Positions 62,997-64,000 of a DNA stretch of 64,000 nucleotides are shown one piece after another. The DNA comes from Saccharicrinis sp963663905. GTDB taxonomy: Bacteria; Bacteroidota; Bacteroidia; Bacteroidales; Marinilabiliaceae. Each line of letters opens with the position of its first letter. Within the stretch, counting starts at the first letter, position 1. The notes below the pieces were generated by a model. It did not search any database, was not told where the DNA came from, and was given only the letters and a program-made list of their open reading frames with translations. A program made the position numbers and the translations under genes. The DNA lies in NCBI GenBank assembly GCA_963663905.2, contig OY760657.1, forward strand, positions 1,302,001 to 1,366,000. The letters run 5' to 3'.

Positions 62997-64000
62997 ATGT
63001 TTTCAAATATCGAGCAATCGAAAATAGATAAAATAAAAGGTCTTATAAATGGTTCCTTCAAGGTGAATTTTATATCGATTATACTTTCATGTAAGCAATT
63101 TAATATTCACGGGAATGGTTATGTATATCAAAATAGAGCAAAAGAACTTATTGTGGTTTTTTTTAGAAAAGAACAATTATCCCAAGAAAAGATAGTACAA
63201 AGCATATTTAGTGAAAGAAAAGGAGGTGATAAAGGTTCTATTTGTAAACTTAATGCTACTGATGCTGAAGGGAAAGTTTATACTTCTACAGTTTTTTTAG
63301 TGCTGGATGAAATTTTAAATATTAAAGAATTTAAAATTTATAATTTAAATTCGACAATTGATGGAGCCAGCAATCGTTTAATTGTATGTGGTGATTATAA
63401 AATACCAACAAATAGCAGATTTACTAATATTTCAACGATGGATTGCTATGATTATAACGAAGTAGCAGATGAAGCAGTTCCGAAAAACAGTAAAGTTAAT
63501 TTATCATTATCAGGAAAACATTCTATAATATCAAAGAAAAAATGGAAAATAGAACTTCAAAATAAAGAAATTCATATAGGAATATTTGATGGTTATTTGG
63601 ACATTGTAATTTATACAACTGAGGAAATAATCAGTGACCTTGATTTAAAGAAAATAATACAGACTCTGGATTTTGTTTTAGGAGAGCAATTGGAAGTAGT
63701 ATATCAATCAATCAAAGGTTTAGGTTCTCAAATAAATTCTAAGGATAAAATGTTTTCATCAAAACCACGCCTATCACCTGCTTTGCGTTTAGGCGGTGAA
63801 ACCCTTGATGGAATGTATCAAACTAACCTATTTATTAAGTATTATGAATATATAAATAGGATAGATATTAAAGATTTTAATTCATTAATTGAAATCCATA
63901 GAAAAATTGTTGCGGATTCTAGAATATTCTCAGAGAATTTCGGAGCTACATTAGCAATTCAAATTGAGGAGTTAGTAAAAACATTTTTTAATAAACTATG
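62997..64000 (+). CDS. cassette-borne hypothetical protein, C-terminus outside window
   Basis: An open frame of 334 codons starts at ATG 62997 and continues past the right edge. No signal peptide or membrane helix; composition Lys/Ile/Asn-rich. Segments such as KPRLSPALRLGGETLDGMYQTNLFIKYYEY suggest a globular cytoplasmic protein. No domain recognised. First gene of the cassette beginning at 62940 (GTTGTGTGCAAGC). If the array rule holds, the sequence right of the window should contain its GCACACAAC arm. Confidence 0.7.
   Translation, partial: MFSNIEQSKIDKIKGLINGSFKVNFISIILSCKQFNIHGNGYVYQNRAKELIVVFFRKEQLSQEKIVQSIFSERKGGDKGSICKLNATDAEGKVYTSTVFLVLDEILNIKEFKIYNLNSTIDGASNRLIVCGDYKIPTNSRFTNISTMDCYDYNEVADEAVPKNSKVNLSLSGKHSIISKKKWKIELQNKEIHIGIFDGYLDIVIYTTEEIISDLDLKKIIQTLDFVLGEQLEVVYQSIKGLGSQINSKDKMFSSKPRLSPALRLGGETLDGMYQTNLFIKYYEYINRIDIKDFNSLIEIHRKIVADSRIFSENFGATLAIQIEELVKTFFNKL

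Overview
The window looks like a chromosomal segment of a Bacteroidota bacterium, most likely a marine or anaerobic Bacteroidales/Marinilabiliales-type organism. This is an inference. It rests on AT-rich DNA throughout, TTTG...TAnnTTTG promoters in place of sigma70 boxes, weak Shine-Dalgarno use, and families typical of the phylum (DUF4861, DUF6266, an Imm17-like protein, Bacteroidota-type lipoproteins, and IS91 transposases paired with a tyrosine recombinase). No rRNA, tRNA or CRISPR was seen.

Positions 1-4.3 kb hold small secreted or hypothetical genes, a mutarotase-like gene, a possible structured RNA and a small winged-helix protein. From 4.7 to 11.3 kb there is a secreted GH2 beta-galactosidase-like enzyme, followed by a LacI-kduI-kduD-DUF4861 operon that processes unsaturated uronates. 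From 11.7 to 18.4 kb lie an LVIVD/DUF4114 lipoprotein, pckA and a chemoreceptor. From 18.6 to 25.3 kb a minus-strand uxaB-uxaA-uxaC-lacI-DUF4861 operon sends galacturonate/glucuronate to 2-keto-3-deoxygluconate; a perfect 26-bp palindrome overlaps its promoter.

From 25.4 to 34.0 kb is a complete L-rhamnose route: an AraC regulator, RhaT, RhaA, RhaB, two class II aldolases and a FucO-like lactaldehyde reductase. It runs straight into a GH31 glycosidase that sits 13 bp ahead of a corrinoid methyl-transfer module: a UroD-fold methyltransferase, a corrinoid protein, a second UroD-fold methyltransferase fused to a thioredoxin-like domain, a CobW-type GTPase, and a MetH-activation-like protein with a Cys tail. 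I read this as a candidate anaerobic, B12-dependent O-demethylation pathway for O-methylated sugars linked to rhamnose/uronate glycans. The substrate is not proven. A GH2 beta-mannosidase lipoprotein follows.

From about 47.6 kb to the right edge the character changes to an array of single-gene or gene-free cassettes. Cassettes join at (A/C/T)CG|TT, or TTG|TT before the two IS-bearing cassettes, and each gene cassette ends in a long hairpin spacer beginning with an ...AAC arm. That arm is the reverse complement of the cassette's own left arm, as in integron cassettes. However, the arms are unusually long (13/14 bp) and have a conserved A:C mismatch at position 11. Cargo includes a RES-domain protein, a HigBA-type toxin-antitoxin pair, lipoproteins and membrane proteins. 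Two diverged IS91-transposase plus tyrosine-recombinase modules occupy cassette positions. Five copies of a roughly 645-bp gene-free cassette are interspersed, two of them identical over 644 bp. A recombinase gene remnant lies just upstream. This array and the corrinoid module are the two most interesting systems here.
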